This document shows positions 13,901-22,403 of a DNA stretch of 64,000 nucleotides, in pieces (position 1 is the stretch's first letter; every line of letters starts with the position of its first letter). The notes beneath the pieces were generated by a model, which was not told where the DNA came from, made no database searches, and saw only the letters and a program-made list of their open reading frames with translations. Location of the stretch: positions 61,435,548 through 61,499,547 of the forward strand of contig NC_087064.1 of the NCBI RefSeq assembly GCF_963678635.1. Direction: 5' to 3'. This DNA comes from Symsagittifera roscoffensis (lineage: Eukaryota; Xenacoelomorpha; Acoela; Convolutidae). A program made the translations under genes and the position numbers.

Positions 13901-14862
13901 ATGATTTTTCTTCAAGAAAGTTTCTTTGGTCATTTGCACCTTTTCAACTTTACTTTTTTAATATTTAACAAGTTACATATCTTCATCAAAAAAGCTTCAT
14001 ACAGAATAGGTTTCTTGCTTTCTCTGCAATTACTTGAGTTAGAAATTTTTTTGCTTTTAATGCGTTATTTGACATTTGGATCGAAACACTTTCAAGAATT
14101 TTGTACATTTATTTTGATTTCGTGTACACAAATTCTTCATTGAAAGAATTACTTGTCTAATTTTTCTCCCCACCACTTGTAGAAACTGAAAAAAAAATTC
14201 TTAAAATAATTTTTCAAATGTCTTAAACACTTTAGTACTAAATTGATATACTCAGTGCAATTTTTTGTTTTCTATTTCTGTAAACTTTTAGTTTCGTCAT
14301 AAATTCCCATAATTGCAATTTTGACTCGACGTTAAAGTTAGTTTTTGTTTTGGTCTCGTCTAATTTGCTTTTTGTCTAAATTCCTAGTCCCTCTAAAATT
14401 GAGCGAAAGAAATGCTTTGTCCTTCAGGTCACTTCGCGATGTAGTCGGAACAAAAATAATCAGAAAAATAGCGGATATCTGATACCAATTGTTTATTGAA
14501 TCACTTGTTGACATGATGATGTTTTTGCTTTTCTCTTGTTCACATTTTATACTTTAGCGTCGTACTGTGGAGAACGGAACGTCACGATCAACAAATGTTC
14601 CGGAAGCTGCGGACCCTCGGGAGCATCGCCTATGTCTCTCGGAGACCCTTCAGTCGACCCGGATGACCTCTACTTCAGCATCCAGGCTGGAAAGGAGCAG
14701 TGGACTCTGAAGACAGAGTGCAAGTGTTGTACTGGCGACATGGTTCTGATAAAGAGGAAGATATCATGTGACGATGGATCCATGGAGACGTTCTCGGTCC
14801 CGACTGCCACTAATTGCGAGTGTCGCGACTGTGACCCAGGGACTAAGGGTAGTCCTGTATGA
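1850..14862 (+). CDS. SCO-spondin / VWF / mucin-like secreted protein, 3' part (nine exons)
   Basis: Predicted join: 1850-1990, 2443-2611, 6031-6240, 7368-7629, 8183-8296, 11354-11476, 12171-12288, 12526-12649, 14558-14862. All junction phases agree, giving 1566 nt (521 residues plus stop) with no internal stop. Order along the product: an unrecognised N-part, TSP1 (about residues 105-172), TIL (174-236), a Cys-rich VWC-like linker, a second TSP1 (from about 286), a VWC-like module, and a C-terminal cystine knot. This order is typical of the end of SCO-spondin and related VWF/mucin-type extracellular glycoproteins, which are secreted, disulfide-linked and build fibres or gels. Eight N-X-S/T sequons are visible. 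The 5' part lies outside the window or was not recognised. The exact ortholog (SCO-spondin, hemocytin-like or a mucin) is inference. No promoter is visible. Confidence 0.85.
2346..2391 (-). other. G-quadruplex-prone polypyrimidine/polypurine tract
   Basis: The + strand is almost pure C/T with seven or more runs of C3-6, so the - strand carries consecutive G-runs separated by one to three bases. It sits 50-100 nt upstream of the exon 2 acceptor, so the transcript carries the C/T side there. It could act as a splicing-factor tract or a non-B DNA site. Confidence 0.5.
2443..2611 (+). CDS. Exon 2, unrecognised N-glycosylated segment leading into TSP1
   Basis: The acceptor is CTTGTTCTGCAG (AG 2441-2442) and the donor is CCAG|GTCACC. 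It starts in phase 0 and ends in phase 1. The protein contains NMT and NQS sequons and ends with the Cys pair of GPNCECVPD. A better-looking pyrimidine tract ends at AG 2393, but that start would put a TGA in frame at once, so the inner acceptor is chosen. No named domain is recognised. Confidence 0.7.
2790..2996 (+). mobile_element. hAT-type MITE, 5'-truncated
   Basis: It ends with CCTCGAGAAAATCCTAGATC + CGCCCCTG, the same terminal sequence as the complete MITE ending at 16941. Internal similarity (TTTTTCAAA.TTTTGCCTGC) extends back to about 2790. No CAGGGGCGG start is seen, so the copy is truncated or rearranged. Confidence 0.65.
4287..4825 (+). repeat. Family A dispersed repeat, near-complete copy
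   Basis: Starts with ACTGCTCGTATCAGGGCAAA and ends with TATCGAAAGTCGGAACAA. GTTCCGAC (4320-4327) and GTCGGAAC (4816-4823) form short inverted ends around a core closely similar to 580-1098. It abuts a second copy head to tail. Confidence 0.75.
4826..5372 (+). repeat. Family A' dispersed repeat, diverged copy
   Basis: The head is similar to family A, but the middle differs (TTCATATCGAATTT, GCGCATAATTTAGTCCAGAACATGG) and resembles the copy at 18278-18762. The tail with GTCGGAAC is duplicated (about 5313 and 5365). Confidence 0.6.
6031..6240 (+). CDS. Exon 3, thrombospondin type-1 repeat (TSP1 no. 1)
   Basis: The acceptor is CTCATTACAG and the donor AACT|GTACGC; both ends are phase 1. It reads WASWSGWSGCDCVSCG, then an R-Q-T-R-S-R-S-C stretch and a Cys-containing tail with CTMDTELC. 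The W-x-x-W motif, the CxxC-G turn and the alternating Arg strand are the TSP1 hallmarks. TSP1 modules stack Trp and Arg side chains and bind matrix partners. One NQT sequon lies near the 3' end. The last base combines with the next exon to make a Cys codon. Confidence 0.9.
6241..7367 (+). other. Intron 3 of the spondin-like gene
   Basis: Contains AT-rich DNA and a family B repeat in its second half; no coding signal beyond the flanking exons. Confidence 0.6.
6600..7172 (+). repeat. Family B dispersed repeat
   Basis: Shares with 13310-13895 and 15276-15806 the block around GATATATCACTCGACCCA, TTTGTGGTACCTGATT and CCGAATACAAAGYTCCTCCC, and ends in TTCGGAACAA. An extra hairpin (GCGAAGCTCAGCTTCGC) lies at about 7025. 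The head is not recognised. Confidence 0.6.
7368..7629 (+). CDS. Exon 4, trypsin-inhibitor-like (TIL) cysteine-rich domain plus VWC-like start
   Basis: The acceptor is TTTTTGTGCAG and the donor ATG|GTACGT; it starts in phase 1 and ends in phase 2. The spacing FSSCANQCSMTCMSL, then CEPGCVCPSGTVLD and CVVPEACSC, is the TIL pattern of about ten cysteines. In SCO-spondin and VWF, TIL modules alternate with TSP1 or D domains. The exon continues into YDFVCDSY...STCCPERQW, with an NAS sequon, as the start of a VWC-like segment completed by the next exon. Confidence 0.9.
7630..8182 (+). other. Intron 4 of the spondin-like gene
   Basis: Contains a possible old hAT-MITE relative (about 7690-8008): its inner sequence GGGCGTTTTTTGTCAGCGTG and its end TAGAACCCCTGG resemble the MITEs at 16632 and 62100. 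The similarity is weak. Confidence 0.4.
8183..8296 (+). CDS. Exon 5, end of Cys-rich module and start of TSP1 no. 2
   Basis: The acceptor is GTGTTGTAG (AG 8181-8182). The first base completes a Cys codon, giving CSCVDGQLEC. It then reads ATEWSDWTMCDSQCRRSRNR, the first half of a TSP1 repeat. The only frame-compatible end is AG|GCCAGT at 8296/8297, a GC donor. The nearby GT at 8301 would put exon 6 out of frame and hit a TAA within seven codons. Confidence 0.85.
9350..10300. repeat. Degenerate ~160-bp tandem array, about six units
   Basis: The marker GG(C)AGGGTAGTT or its variants occurs at about 9445, 9615, 9775, 9905, 10071 and 10231 (spacing 130-170). It is preceded each time by ATTAAACACAAC..CAGATTTGG and followed by ATCAAAAA and AAACCGTCAA. 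Divergence is high, so the array is old. Confidence 0.6.
10823..10905 (-). repeat. tRNA-like remnant or SINE head
   Basis: On the - strand TAGCTTGGTTCATAAGG resembles a pol III A box and GGTTGGAATCT a B box. Between them is a 5-bp stem TTACG/CGTAA with a 6-nt loop, like an anticodon arm. The acceptor stem does not pair, so it is not a functional tRNA. A tRNA-derived SINE head is the likeliest reading. Confidence 0.25.
11354..11476 (+). CDS. Exon 6, second half of TSP1 no. 2 and start of VWC-like module
   Basis: The acceptor is TTTTCACAG. Its single first base completes an Arg codon from exon 5, giving RCILTHGNYGGRECDGG, the cysteine-containing second half of TSP1. It ends with CDVCMYNGTHY, the opening of a VWC-like module with an NGT sequon. 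The frame-compatible donor is CAG|GCAAGC at 11476/11477, a second GC donor; no in-phase GT is nearby. Confidence 0.85.
11477..12170 (+). other. Intron 6 of the spondin-like gene (GC-AG)
   Basis: Predicted GC donor CAG|GCAAGC and acceptor TTGTCAG. It holds the fold-back element at 11515-11740; the rest is AT-rich with nothing recognised. Confidence 0.5.
11515..11740. mobile_element. Fold-back element with iterated inverted motif
   Basis: The left side has two copies of an ACAATTCGTAAC motif (11528-11540, 11544-11557). The right side has four copies of its complement GTTACGAATTGTC at 11664, 11681, 11698 and 11715, an exact 17-bp period. The arms can pair across about 110 bp. The middle contains AGCGGAGCGAAGCGGAGC. 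There is no coding capacity; it resembles a small fold-back/MITE element. Confidence 0.6.
12171..12288 (+). CDS. Exon 7, VWC-like module
   Basis: The acceptor is GTGTTGTCAG; one base completes Arg, then it reads NNDVVDSSKCYQTICVD with an NST sequon and a further Cys pair. The donor GAT|GTGAGC is canonical and phase 0. The pattern C-x2-C...C-x4-C is typical of the chordin-like VWC modules that precede the cystine knot in this family. Confidence 0.85.
12289..12525 (+). other. Intron 7 of the spondin-like gene
   Basis: A short 237-nt intron with canonical GTGAGC donor and CCAG acceptor. Nothing else seen. Confidence 0.7.
12526..12649 (+). CDS. Exon 8, linker and start of C-terminal cystine knot
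   Basis: The acceptor is TCTGATCCAG and the donor GACT|GTTAGT; it starts in phase 0 and ends in phase 1. An acidic linker (PPSDDAEAEG) leads into NCCGRCEKKAC and an NLT sequon. In VWF, mucins and SCO-spondin the same CCxxC-type segment sits at the VWC/CTCK boundary. Confidence 0.85.
12650..14557 (+). other. Intron 8 of the spondin-like gene
   Basis: A 1.9-kb intron with donor GTTAGT. It holds a family B repeat (13310-13895) and poly-A/T-rich DNA. A lone TAGTCGGAACAA tail motif lies near 14442. Confidence 0.6.
13310..13895 (+). repeat. Family B dispersed repeat, near-complete
   Basis: The head GCCGGTTGCTGTGCAAGTAG is followed by GCTCCGAC. The core has GATATATCACTCGACCCAAT and TTTGTGGTACCTGATTTTGC. 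The tail AAATGCAAAGTTTCTCCCC ends in a degenerate TCGGGACAA. No ORF is attributable to the element. Confidence 0.65.
14558..14862 (+). CDS. Exon 9, C-terminal cystine knot (CTCK) and stop
   Basis: The acceptor is ACATTTTATACTTTAG. It reads SYCGERNVTINKCSGSCG, where C-S-G-S-C is the C-x-G-x-C ring motif of cystine knots, then TECKCCTGD, a single ISCDDG cysteine and TNCECRDC, matching the VWF/mucin CTCK layout. CTCK domains dimerise these proteins in the ER. TGA is at 14860-14862. A GAG|GTATGT donor sits just 4 nt after the stop. An alternative donor (AGG|GTAGTC, about 14849) would change only the last few residues. Confidence 0.9.
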
Positions 14863-16187
14863 GAGGTATGTTAAGAAATTTCAAGAGTGTTATTTCATGA
14901 AATTATGAAAAGAATGCGCGTACGATAGTTTTTCGGAGAAATCATTTTTTGTATCGACAGATTAATTATTTATTTAAGTTTGATGTGCCATTCACTGTTG
15001 ATTCACTGAACAAAAGTTTGGCATTTTTTAAAACGTGCAATAACTTCTCGTACATTCATGATGGTTTTAAAATGGCCAAGGTGGACTCTTTTCGTTCCAG
15101 GCTTCAATGAACTGAACATGACCAGTCAGGAGATGCAACTGTTCATTTGAAGCTTAGGATCTGTTAGATGTTTATTTTTGTCCACTAGTAATTCAGCCAT
15201 GGTCGATAAATTTAAGTTTTAAGCAGCGCTTTCTAGGATAAATTTTTGAAACTTTGCTTATATTTCGAAAAAGTAGCAAGGATGCTCCGACTATAATACA
15301 AAATTTTTTTTCAATTGAATGTCGTTTTTTCTGCGTGGTGTGATGAAAAGATCTGAACGAAAAAACTAGAACTTAGACAGATTCGACAGTCATAGTAAAA
15401 TAGGCAATTTGGACAACAAATTTTGCAGAAAATTGACTAGAAAAACAAAAAAAAAATAAAACTAATTTTCAAACTTTTTTAAAAAAATTTTCCTAAATGG
15501 CGCTAAGAAACTCCAAAAACCAACTAGGTTTTTACGGCTGAAAATAAGCATAAATAAGCCATTGTAAGCCTGCTCGCTTTCTTAATTTGCTCGAGTTTAG
15601 ACTAAAAATCAAAAAATTTTATTATTATTTTTTTTCAATATTGGGACAACTTTTTGAAATTTCGTTACGTCGCTTGAATCACTACTGAAAAGGTTCCGAT
15701 ATAAACTGTCACTCAATCCAATCCGACGATTATTTTCGCGTTGAAAAAATAAAAGCTAAAACACGCCCGAATACAAAGTTCCTCCACATTTTCAATGGTC
15801 GGAACAACTATGACATCAACCAAAAAGTTACAAAAAAAATTTCAAGTTCTCAGTGTTTTTATTTTACCAGTGCTTTGAGTACTTGTTAATGATTCGCCTC
15901 TAAATAGAGGATCTATTCATAACAAATCAATTTATTGTTTGTTTTTAAGAAGATTTTTTTTAAATTTTTGTGTTTAAGTTTTAGTTTCTAGATTTCCCAA
16001 CGGACTGAAAAATTACCTATTGATCCAGTTTTTTCTGACTCGGTTATTTTATCGGAAAAAAAGAATCATTTCTTTCTTTGATTTAATTGACATTTTTCCA
16101 ATTGTCTGTTGACTATGATTTTTATAATTAGTATATCATTTTCTAAAGCATGAACTACATGAACTCAAAAATATCGGTTTGTTTCAG
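14863..16187 (+). other. Putative 3' UTR intron
   Basis: Starts right after the stop with GAG|GTATGT and ends at TTTCAG (16187). Contains a family B repeat (15276-15806). Confidence 0.45.
15276..15806 (+). repeat. Family B dispersed repeat
   Basis: The head AGTAGCAAGGATGCTCCGAC is truncated at its start. The core has CACTCAATCCAATCCGACGA, and the tail AATACAAAGTTCCTCCAC ends in GGTCGGAACAA. Confidence 0.65.
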
Positions 16188-16550
16188 TCTCCAAAATAAT
16201 CTGAAGTTTCGACGAAAAACGGACACGACAATTATGACTCAACGGACGACAATGCCAATGCGAACAGAATGATGCGAGAGCAGATTTAGTTCAACTTGTT
16301 TTTCATTTTATGAGGAATTAAAGAGGAACGTTCAAATTACAAATCTGCTTGCGCAAACATTCTGTTAGAAAAGTCACTCAATTGTCTTTGCAGAAAACTA
16401 GATCGACAAATGGCCTGCTTCACATTAAATGGCGAAAGAAGGTTGCGGACTTGAAATGGATCACTCACTTGGGAATAGGGTTAAATTGGGATTTGATTCG
16501 ATTCTGTGAGCATGAGTGCAATCAATAAAATTTAATGCAAATAATGTGTT
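16188..16550 (+). other. Probable 3' UTR exon of the spondin-like gene
   Basis: A good acceptor (GGTTTGTTTCAG, AG 16186-16187) follows the donor placed right after the stop codon. The downstream stretch has no sustained reading frame and ends near the AATAAA at 16524. This would make the last intron (14866-16187) lie in the 3' UTR. The splice is inference from sites and position. Confidence 0.5.
16524..16529 (+). terminator. Polyadenylation signal AATAAA
   Basis: AATAAA is followed about 15-25 nt downstream by a GT/T-rich stretch (ATGTGTTTTGTGCTTTG). Position and strand fit the end of the spondin-like gene. Confidence 0.6.
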
Positions 16551-16631
16551 TTGTGCTTTGCGAACTCCTAAATAGTAAATAGACTGTTGTTTCTTGACTG
16601 TAGTGAGCAGCTTAGATCGAGATGCTCTGTT

Positions 16632-16941
16632 CAGGGGCGGATTTAGGGGGCGGGGCGGACGTTCTTCTTCAGGGATTTGACCTTCTCAGCACCTAAAGGG
16701 TACCCCTTTGGTATTATTTTATGACGTCCATTTTAGGCTCACCAACGCTAAAATTTTTGTGAAGGCGACTTTGGCGCCAATATAAACTATTTTTAAAGAG
16801 GAGCGCCAAAAAGTGCCCAAAAACGGCTTTTTTTACCTGTTTTTTCAAAAACTTGCCTGCAGCGCAAAGTTTTTGGTCAAAAAAGAAAGGTCGACAAAAT
16901 TTTTGAAATCCCCCCTCGAGAAAATCCTAGAACCGCCCCTG
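16632..16941. mobile_element. hAT-type MITE, complete (310 bp)
   Basis: The ends are CAGGGGCGGATTTAGG and CCTAGAACCGCCCCTG, inverted repeats with three mismatches in 16. Identical 8-bp flanks GCTCTGTT (16624-16631 and 16942-16949) are a target-site duplication. An 8-bp duplication and CAGGGGCGG ends are the signature of hAT transposons. There is no transposase, so it is non-autonomous. Confidence 0.9.
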
Positions 16942-17158
16942 GCTCTGTTTATGTTTCGGCTTTCAATGTCGAGCACAACTTCCGTGTTCGACCCAAAAAA
17001 TGGCCTAGACAAAGTTTTGCGTCCAGCACAAACTCGAAACAACCATAGAGCACAGCCGAAACATACCTCGATCACGGTCCAAATTTATTTTCAGTTGGGT
17101 CGAAACAAACCTCGAGCACGATTCTTCCGCGGTTAAACATTTCTTTTCAAATGTTGTT

Positions 17159-17360
17159 CACACATTTCACCCCACACACATTTCGCCCCACACACATTTC
17201 ACCCCACACACATTTCGCCCCACGCACATTTTGCCCCTCAAGTCGCAATTTAAGAAAGCTGCGGTTAATTAACTGTGTAATAAATTAGGGGCGAAATGTG
17301 GCGAGGACGAAATGTTTGAAACTTTAGGGGCAAAATGTGTCACTAAATTCAAAAGGGGCG
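17159..17360. mobile_element. Fold-back element with iterated CACATTTCRCCCC motif
   Basis: The left arm repeats an 18-bp unit (CACATTTCACCCCACACA) about four times, ending in CACATTTTGCCCCT. The right arm carries the complement in three spots (GGGGCGAAATGTGG, ACGAAATG, AGGGGCAAAATGTG). The 14-bp stretch CACATTTTGCCCCT pairs perfectly across about 90 bp. Same design as the element at 11515. Confidence 0.6.
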
Positions 17361-18277
17361 AAACAAGTTTGGGGAGAAACTTGCCATATTCTTTTTAAAT
17401 ACCAACCCTTTTAACCATTTTTCACGCAAATTGTTGTACAAAGAACTGATAAAATGGAAAAAAACTTGATAAGATCAAAAAGTTAGTTATCTCTACAAAG
17501 CAAAACTGATACTTTCCGGAAAGCATGTAAATTATAATTTTTAATTTCATAAAATTAATGTCAATTGAAATTGTAATGCACCTGATTTTAATCCAGGCGG
17601 TCAACGCCTACAAAAAACGGCGACACGGTTGAATAAGCCGAATTTCGATTGATACGGTCAATACAAAGTGTGATGTGAGATCACCTCAACCTGGAAAAAT
17701 ATAAAGAGTTTTATAGACCACTGTTTGGTAGACCATGTCTCAAAACTAAAAAATAGGACGACAAAATTCAGCCACAATTCTTTGTTTCTATCTCATGAGA
17801 CACTCAGACGAGAACAATGCAGGGGAGAGATTAAAAAAAAAACCCGGACTCAATAATTCCAACGATATTTTTTTCTAACATTTTTTCAAAAATCAGTGAA
17901 AAAACATTTGACAACCAATTTGTTTTTTTTTTGGAAGCACTGGTTGAAAATTTGTTTGAAATTATGGATTTTTGCAAGCAGCCAGTTGAAAATAACTCAA
18001 TGCTAGAAGAACGCCAAGCACGAGAGAACCGGAAATACTGTGAGGCATGCAGTTCTCCGTGTTGAATTCTCCGATAAAAGCGAATTGAGCTAGGAAAAAT
18101 TTGAAGAACTCTCTTAGCCCCCGAAAAACTTGTTCTAATAATGCAAAAATGGTTCAAACTACATTTTAACTCTTCTGCCTGAATTTGAAAGGATACGGTG
18201 CCTCCGATTTTTGTGCAACAGCTCAACGGCAAACGTAGAAAGTAAAAATTTAGCCTTAATCTCGCATATTAAACAAG
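17361..18277. other. Intergenic, nothing recognised
   Basis: AT-rich. A 133-codon open frame on the - strand (17831-18232) shows no recognisable domain or splice context and may be chance. Confidence 0.35.
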
Positions 18278-18762
18278 ACTGCTCTTATATCAGGGCAAAC
18301 CCCTGAATGTTCCGACTGACCATCGATCTATATCGAATAGATCTTTGGGAAAGGAAAATAAAATCTATAAAACTTTGCCAATAGAAAAGATCAGGTGCAG
18401 AAATTTGAGTCGTACAAAATTAACAGGTCCAATTAGTTATCCTCAATTCAATTTGGACTGATTTTGTTTTGCAGGATAATTTGCCACTAATAAACAACTT
18501 AGAACGTTATGCTCTAAGGATAATATCTTTAAAGCGCGCATAATTTAGTCCAGAACATGGCCAAATTGGCAAGTTTCAAACTCCAGGAATTTTACAAAAA
18601 AAAATCGGAGATAAAGTATATTTTTGCATTTCAACTCAGGAAGTTGATATCTTCCATCAGCTATAAACTTTTTTTAAATATTTATTATTTTGATCTCCGA
18701 AAAAAGACTGAATAAAAAACAAACCAAGCATAAATATTTCGTTTTCTTGAAGGTCGGAACAA
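18278..18762 (+). repeat. Family A' dispersed repeat
   Basis: The head ACTGCTCTTATATCAGGGCA with GTTCCGAC resembles the copy at 4826. The shared core GCGCGCATAATTTAGTCCAG and the tail GGTCGGAACAA are present. Confidence 0.65.
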
Positions 18763-20960
18763 TAAAGTTTTAATGCGCTATGAATGCAACGTTCGTTTTA
18801 ACTTTTACACCGAGCACAACGTTTGAAAAAGTCCAAAACCCTTTACACAAGATGAATTAGATTCAACTTCAGGGCTAGACAGTACCTGCCCACTTTTTGT
18901 TCCAAAGTTTGCGTTAACAGATAAGTTAAAAATTGAAATGAATCAACTAAAAACACCAACCTCCATGCTTAGAAAATCTAAATTTTTGCGAACCAAATCA
19001 GTCTTTGAAATCACTTGATATTTTTTAAATTTCATAGCTTGAAAAGTTTGCTTAAAAAAACTTCATGTTTTTGCGAACAGATTTGGTCCACGAAATTACT
19101 TGAAGTATTCAATTGCGTTTATAGCTTGCTTAGAGAAACTTAAAATTTTGCGAATCGATTCGGTCTACGATATAATTTGAAATAATACAAATTTTCACAG
19201 CTGGAGTAGCTTGCTTAGAAAATTGAAACTTTTCGCGAACCGAGACAGTCGTTAAAGGAACTTGAAATATTACAAATTTTCATAGCTTGAAGACATCGCT
19301 TGGAAAAGATTAGAACTTTCACAAAATTATTTGGTCTACGAAATAACATAACATTGAGTGAATAGCTTGCCAAAAAACTAAGTTTTTCCTGCAAACCGAT
19401 TCCTTCTATGAAATAATTATAATTTGAAATTTTAATAACTTAACAGCTTGGAGACTTCGCTTACAAAAACTTTAAATTCATAAATTGATTCGATCTACGA
19501 AACAATTTCAAAATTTTACAGCTGGAATGGCTTCAATGGAACGTTTCAAAGTTTTTTTTGCTGGAACATCTTGCTTAGAAGTACACCTTTTTCTCAAAAT
19601 GACTTATTCTTCGAAATTCTACACTTGCGAAATCGATTTACGATATGGCTGAACTTGAAATTGATCGAATGTTTACTGCTTGAATAACTTCCATTGAAAT
19701 TTTTTAAATTTGCGCAAAACAATTTAAGCTTGTTCATCAAAAGAAAAAAAAAATTTTTGCCCTTTGAATTGCTTCATGGATTAACCTAAAATACTTCGGG
19801 ATTTTTTAATGGAATTTCTCGCTTAAAACATCAGTTTTTTGCGGACCGCTTTTTTCTTTGAAATTGAGCATGTTTTTGATATGAACAAGTTTTTGAATTG
19901 ATTTCAAAGTTTCATTGCTTGAATTTTTTACTGTAAAGCTTTACTTTTTTGCATCCGAATTGCTTCATGAATTATTTTGAAATACTTCGAAGTTTTTTTT
20001 TCAGGAACCCCATGCTTAGAAAAACATCAATTTTTCTCGCACTGATTTAATCTGTTACGATATGGCTGAACTTGAGACTGATCGAAAATTTGTTGCTTGC
20101 CCAACTTCCACTGAAAAAAAAATAAAATTAATGATTTAGTCAAACAAACAACTTGAGTTATTTCAAAGTTTGTAAGCTTGAATGGCTTCAATAGAAAAGC
20201 TTAAATTTTTTGCCATCCGAATTCTTTCTTGGGTTATTTTGAATGGTTATTTTGAAATTTTTACTTGGAATATCAAGCAAAAAACATTGAATAACATCAA
20301 TTTTCTTGCTCCGATTTAACCTTGTACAATATGGTTAAATTTGATTTTGATGAAAGTTTTATTGCTGAAATAGTTTTCCCCGAACAACTTCAAAATTTTG
20401 CAAAAACGAAAATTTTATAAAGTTTTATTGCTAGAATGATTTCAGTCTAAAAAACCTAATGCATCCGAATTGCGTCTTTGATGGTTTTGAAATCTTACGA
20501 AGTTTTTTTTGCTGGAACATCATGCTTAGAAAAACATCAGTTTTTATCCCACCGAAATAATTTTGTACGATATGATTAAACTTGAGACTGATCAAAAATA
20601 GGTTGCTTGAATCGCTTCCACTGAAAAAATATGAGATTCGAAAAATTTTTCTGTAAAAAAACCCACTTTAATTATTTCTACGCTTCATTGCTTGAATGGC
20701 TTAATAGAAAACTTTTGCGATCCGAATCGCTTCATGAATTGATAGAATTGAATTTTTTCGAAGCTTTATTGGTGGAAAATTTTACAAAAAAAACTTTAAA
20801 GTTTTGCGAACCGATTCGTTCTTTGAAATAGAACATTTTCCGAACCGATTCACGATATGGCTAAATTGAAACTGATCAAACTTTCATTGCTTGAATAATT
20901 TGATCAGAACAGTATTTAATTTTTTGCGAACCGATTGATTATTCGAGACGAGCTTGCTAG
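18763..20960. repeat. Old degenerate ~83-bp tandem array
   Basis: From about 18960, TTTTGCGAACCGATTCGGTC followed by TACGAAAT..CTTGAAAT and ATAGCTTG recurs. The first GCGAA markers are at 18988, 19073, 19150 and 19235, with a degenerate one near 19320 (spacing 77-85). Related blocks (GCTTGAATGGCTTCAATGGA, AACATCATGCTTAGAAAAAC) continue to about 20960. The unit boundary is blurred by divergence. Bases 18763-18960 hold nothing distinct. Confidence 0.6.
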
Positions 20961-21059
20961 TGATTCTAATTTTGATTCTTAGTAAGTAATAACTGCTAAC
21001 TACTTCTGATTGCAAAGCTAAAGGTTGAAAAAGTTTTGCTTCAATCGCTATAAAAATTC

Positions 21060-22403
21060 GGGTGCAAGATTGAAGATGACAAAGTTTCATGAGAGACTAA
21101 ATGAAAGATTCGAAACTTTTCAAGATCTGCCTGTTTGTTCCAAAAACTAAAAAAATCGGGTGCAATGTTAAAGATGACAAAGTTTCATGAGAGACTAAAT
21201 AAAAAGTTTGAAACTTTTCAAGCTCTGCCAGTTTTTTCCAAACACTATTAAAATTGGGTGCAATGTTAAAGATGACAAAGTTTCATGAGAGTCTAAATGA
21301 GAGGTTCGAAACTTTTCAAGCTCTCCCAGTTTGTTCCAAACACTATAAAAATCGTGTGCAATGTTAAAGATGACAAAGTTTCATGGGAGACTAAATGAAA
21401 TGTTCGAAACTTTTTAAGCTCTCCAGTATGTTCCAAACACTAAAAAAATCGGGTGCCATGTTAAAGATGACAAAATTTCATGAGAGACTAAATGAAAGGT
21501 TGGAAACTTTTCAAGCTCTCCCAGTTTGTTCCAAACACTATAAAAATCGTGTGCAATGTTAAAGATGACAAAGTTTCATGAGAGACTAAATGAAAGATTT
21601 GAAACTTTTCAAGCTCTGCCAGTTTGTTCCAAACACTATTAAAATTGGATGCAATGTTAAAGATGACAAAGTTTCATGAGAGACTAAATGAAAGGTTCGA
21701 AACTTTTCAAGCTCCGCTAGTTTGTTCCAAAAACTAAAAAAATCGGGTGCAATGTTAAAGATGACAAAGTTTCATGAGAGACTAATTGAAAAGCTCGAAA
21801 CTTTTCAAGCTCTCCCAGTTTGTTCCAAACACCATAAAAATCGGGTGCAATGCTAAAAATGACAAAGTTTCATGAGAGACTAAATGAAAGGTTTCAAACT
21901 TTTCAAGCTCTGCCAGTTTGTTCCAAACACTATAAAAATTGGGTGCAATGTTAAAGATGATAAAGTTTCATGAGAGACTAAATGAAAGGTTCGAAATTTT
22001 TCAAGCTCTCCAGTTTGTTCCAAACACTATAAAATCGGGTGCAATGTTAAAGATGACAAAGTTTCATGAGAGACTAAATGAAAGGTTCGAAACTTTTCAA
22101 GCTCTCCCAGTTTGTTCCAAACACTATAAAAATCGGGTGCCATGTTAAAGATGACAAAGTTTCATGAGAGACTAAATGAAAGGTTTGAAGCTTTTCAAGC
22201 TCTGCCAGTTTGTTCCAAACACTATAAAAATTGGGTGGAATGTTAAAGATGACAAAATTCATGAGAGACTAAATAAAAGGTTCGAAACTTTTCAAGCTCC
22301 GCTAGTTTGTTCCAAAAACTAAAAAAATCGGGTGCAATGTTAAAGATGACAAAGTTTCATGAGAGATTAAATGAAAGGTTCGAAACTTTTCAAGCTCTGC
22401 CAC
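21060..22403. repeat. 98-bp tandem repeat, 14 units
   Basis: The marker GATGACAAAGTTTCATGAG or a close variant recurs at 21075, 21173, 21271, 21369, 21466, 21564, 21662, 21760, 21858, 21956, 22052, 22150, 22248 and 22345, a spacing of 96-98. Each unit also has TTTTCAAGCTCTGCCAGTTT and CCAAACACTATAAAAATCGG. Units are very similar, so the array is young or homogenised. The unit is not a multiple of three, so the ~65-codon open frames in it are chance. Confidence 0.95.
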
